Assembly: GCA_019671135.1 (NCBI GenBank)
Contig: JAHRHY010000012.1
Span: forward strand, 1,426,001-1,490,000
Direction: 5' to 3'
Source: Linnemannia hyalina
Taxonomy: Eukaryota > Mortierellomycota > Mortierellomycetes > Mortierellales > Mortierellaceae
DNA length: 64,000 bases
In this document: positions 60,740 to 64,000 of the stretch, one piece after another
Layout: every line of letters begins with the position of its first letter
Numbering within the stretch: the first letter of the stretch is position 1
Translations under genes and position numbers: made by a program
The notes under the pieces: model-generated
Databases searched by the model: none
Told to the model about the DNA's origin: nothing
Seen by the model: only the letters and a program-made list of their open reading frames with translations

Positions 60740-63700
60740 TTTTTGTGTATGTCTTGCAGGGATGTGATGGGTGTGTGTATGTGAGTGCGTGAGAGAGAAG
60801 AAGAGGATCGTAGGTGTATGTTGTGAATGCGTGATGGGGGAGTAGAAGTAGAAGTAAAAGAAGAAAGAAATGAGATACGTAGGATGTGTGAAATGTAGGA
60901 GAAATGTAGGAGAAATGTAGGAGAAATATAGCAAAAAGTAGGAGTAGAATAAATCAATTAATATGGTGGTGTATGTACGAGGAATGAATGTGAGGTTATG
61001 TGATAATAATGAAGAGGAATGGCAAGGGAGAAGAAGTACAAGGACTTGATGTAGTGATGAGAAAAGATTAAAGAGATGAAGAATGAAAGTGAAATTGAGT
61101 TGAGAAGAAGAAAAAAAAGGAAGAGAGAAGAATGAAGACGGTCTATTTAAACGAACCAACTCATCAAAAAAAAAGTGGGCAAGGTAGAATGAAAATAATG
61201 TCAGGGACTAGCTGCTTTTCCGAGAAAGGGGAAACTAAGCAGTTGATCGTTTTTAATTGTTGTTTGTTGTTTGTTGTTTGATGTTGTTGCTGGTTATGTT
61301 CGCTTGGTGATGGTGGAAGAGAAGGAGAGTAAAAGGATGAAATCGTTAGATGGAAGTGAAAAAAGTCAACTCAGGGGAGAGAGAGAGGAGAGGGAAAGAG
61401 GGGAGGCAAAAGAAAAAGGAAAACGCGACGCCCGACCGATGGAAGGAAGGAAGAAAGAAAGGGACAGGCGGAGGGATGAACGGAGGAGAAGGGACGGAAA
61501 ATAATAAAGAACAGGATGGAATGGGATGGGAATAGAAAGGGTCAATAGATAGAGTAGGAGAAAATGAAAAAGAAGGGGGTTGGTGTGCGTTGGTTGTTTG
61601 GTTGGTTGTCGATGTTCGTCTTTTGTAATGATGGTGACTTGCAGGTAACAAACAAAAAAAAAGATGCGAAGAGACAGAAGACAAATAAAGGGAAGAAAAT
61701 AACATGCAGGATACGATAATGGATTAGTATAAGGGACGTGGATGCGTCTGGATGCAAAAAAATGGATGCATGGCTGTCCCTTTTTCTGAGAGAGATGCGA
61801 CATATGGGCTTGTGTTTGAGGTGTTTCTGGGTATGCGATGCAATGCGATGCGTGGTGAGAGACAAGAGAGAAGAGCAGGGAGGGAAAGGCAGAGGACGAA
61901 CAAGAAACATGATAAGAAACATGTAAGGGGAATTGAAATTAAGAGAGGGAAAGAACAAATAGACCATACCTAGATCGCATTTTTGGCCATGCCCATGCCA
62001 TGTACATGTACCAACTGGTCATTGGGGAGGACGAAACACACGTCCCCCAACCATTGACTGTCCATCGTACGTCGTTCGGTTCGGCGCTTTATGCAAGCCG
62101 GAGGGCTCACTCCCCTCACTCTCTACCTTTCTTTCTTCCCCTTTCTTTCGTTCTCCTCTCCCCTCTCTCTCCTCCCCTGATACCTTTAGCCATTCACGAT
62201 GACCCGTTTATCTACTTACTTCTCCTATGTCTATAGTAGTTACTAAAGTGAAAAATGGACGGCAAAATGTAAACCCATGTTTTTGGTTCCTGGGAAGGAT
62301 TGGAATCTCAGATGGTGGATCTCTTACTCTTTCTGACACTCGTTGTTCATAAGGAAAACAACAAACACACATGGCATGAAAAAAAAACACTTACCCGATC
62401 GAAAAAGGAAGGGTGAGATAGCAGTAGAAAAAGGCTGTGAACTACAAGAAACAAAAAGGGCGAAACCCAAAAAAATAAAAAATCAACGGAGTTGAGTTGG
62501 TGTCTATGATGCGTGCTTTTCATTCCATGGAGAGGCTGTCCCAAAGTAAGGGGAAAGAATGGATGGATGGAATTGTGCAATTTTTTCTCTTGGGTTCACC
62601 CTTTTTCGTTTTTTTGTTGGCCATTTGTGAATCCAGTTGGTCAACAGTACCAACGAACGAATAAGTAGCAGTAGTTCGTAGGTTGGATGGATGGGATGTG
62701 GACGAAAAAAAAGCTGCCAAAGGAAGGGGCAGAAGTACAAAGGAAATCGTACATCAGTAGACCAGGTGGGCTACAAAGGACGAGAGAAAGACAAAGGAGG
62801 GAAAGAGGTATGTGCCTCCAAAAGTAAGGAGAAGAGTGAGCCAACCCACAACGAAAAAAGAGCGCACAAGCAACATAGAAAATAAGGGAAAGGAGAGGGA
62901 AGAGAAAATAAAAGGGAGGAGTAGAAGGAGATAGACCGATGGGATGGCACGAGTGCGGTGCCCCAAAGGGGAAAGAAAAACGAAGGGGAAGGAAGGCAAC
63001 TACTTTTTGTGAGGAGGCACACACAAACAAGTACACAAAATAATCAAAGGGGAGAAGAAAAAAAGGAAATGTAGAAAAGGTAAGAGATAAAGGACAACGC
63101 TACGATGCTTTCATGGACTCACTTATGCCATGCCCATGCCATGCCATGCTCATGCCCATCCTGTTCAATGTACACCTAATGTACATATACTGCATTGTGC
63201 TAAGAGTCCAATTGCTCATGCTTCATGTCGTGTATCCCTTGCGTGAGAGAAACCTATGTCTACAGTACATAAACAGCCATGCTGTTCCGACTATGATGGT
63301 ATTGAGCATGAGTGCACTCAAAAAAACGGTGTAGCTGCATAACATTGTGTCATCCTAGCAACATTTTTTGTGTTTTCGACGCGTAGAAGTATAAATAAGC
63401 GCAATTGGGCGTAGCAACACATACATGCGTGCTTGCTTTTTGTTCATAACTCAACATTCCTCAACCTACTTGCCGGAGTCAGGAGTTCATCGTTTGTTTG
63501 TTCTTGTGGTTACTCATCTTCTCTCTCCCATTCCAAATCACCACGATTTTTCCTGCTCCTTCCTTCCTTCCTTCCTTCCTTCCTTCCCATTAATCCCTTG
63601 TGTTTTTTTTCTCTTGTTTTGTTGCTCTCCTGCGAATAAACAAACGCACACCATGAGAACCGACAAAGTTGTTTTTTTTTTGATCCAAAATGCAATTAGT

Positions 63701-64000
63701 AAGTAAGAACAACGAACAGAAGGCACACAGACACAGACACGGACACGCTCCACGGAGTCCCGATCTGTGAGCGAGGAAAAAAAAGCAATGAAAGGCAAAA
63801 GGAGGAAGGCTGAGGGCATCAACACAAAATCCGCGAGAGCCCATATGGATTCGTGAAGAGAACCATGTTATCGCACGGGTTTGTTATGGACTCCAATACA
63901 GTGGTACCGTGTTGATATTTGATGGTGTTTTGGGCACGCTTAACTATCTATGAAGTTGTCTCCTTCATATAACATTTTCTGACATGGGCAAGATGTAAGC
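60740..64000. other. 3.3-kb gene-free end of the window, simple-repeat-rich
   Basis: No gene is supported. It contains repeated 'taggagaaatg' units (60896-60930), a (TGTTTGT)n-like patch at 61258-61285, a CATGCC cluster at 61987-62010 and another at 63124-63160, and a (CCTT)n microsatellite at 63558-63587. C/T-rich stretches on the minus strand near 60740-61150 are probably the Myb promoter. From 63360 on, plus-strand C/T-rich sequence with 'tataaata'-like motif (63391-63398) could be a promoter for a gene beyond the right edge. Confidence 0.4.
63558..63587. repeat. (CCTT)n microsatellite
   Basis: About seven tetranucleotide units within a pyrimidine-rich stretch. Confidence 0.9.

Noticed and set aside
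60740..61159. N-terminal extension of the Myb protein to ATG 61159
   Set aside because: The extra sequence is Phe/Ser/Leu/Tyr low complexity, typical of translated C/T-rich promoter.
63425..63706. Ser/Phe/Leu-rich 93-codon ORF near the right edge
   Set aside because: Arises from pyrimidine-rich promoter-like sequence and the CCTT repeat.

Overview
The window is 64 kb of nuclear DNA from a filamentous fungus, most likely an early-diverging lineage such as Mortierellomycotina/Mucoromycota. This is inferred from compact GT-AG introns inside almost every gene, from pyrimidine-rich promoters, and from the gene mix (Rab32-type GTPase, fungalysin, bestrophin-like channel, MSC2 zinc transporter). 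The lineage was not tested by any search. I rebuilt 17 spliced genes exon by exon. Every reading frame closes across the proposed junctions, and the lengths mostly match known families.

Layout. 1-7.1 kb: end of an Xaa-Pro aminopeptidase, a large disordered single-pass membrane protein, and a ten-exon AFG2/SPATA5-type AAA+ ATPase. 8-15.3 kb: secreted subtilase with a protease-associated domain (minus), exosome subunit RRP43 (plus), RNA polymerase I/III subunit AC40 (minus). 15.6-19.6 kb: an unrecognised 1213-residue protein with an acidic tail carrying several candidate SUMO-interaction motifs. 21.4-30.6 kb: bestrophin-like channel, Rab32-like GTPase, then EFM5 and MTU1 from one short divergent promoter. 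30.8-42.1 kb: a cluster serving the secretory pathway and membranes, with MSC2 (ER zinc), an enlarged calreticulin ending in HDEL, an MCFD2/Ssp120-like EF-hand protein, a Som1-like small protein with polyQ, and an SppA-type (S49) peptidase. 43.7-49.2 kb: secreted fungalysin and an F-box/WD40 protein.

49.4-57.5 kb is a decayed island. It holds two Tc1-type transposase relics, a 170-bp direct duplication, two oppositely ordered halves of a fungal secreted 'periplasmic-binding-protein-like' gene, a broken dihydrolipoamide acetyltransferase (PDC-E2) copy with most of its N-terminal region deleted, and a frameshifted small secreted protein. An apparently intact thioredoxin-like gene sits among them. 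58.4-60.7 kb carries a three-repeat Myb protein. The final 3 kb is gene-free and rich in simple repeats.

No tRNA, rRNA, CRISPR array or bacterial-type operon was seen. The most unusual candidates are the SIM-rich orphan protein, the broken island, and the expanded acidic regions in the subtilase and calreticulin.
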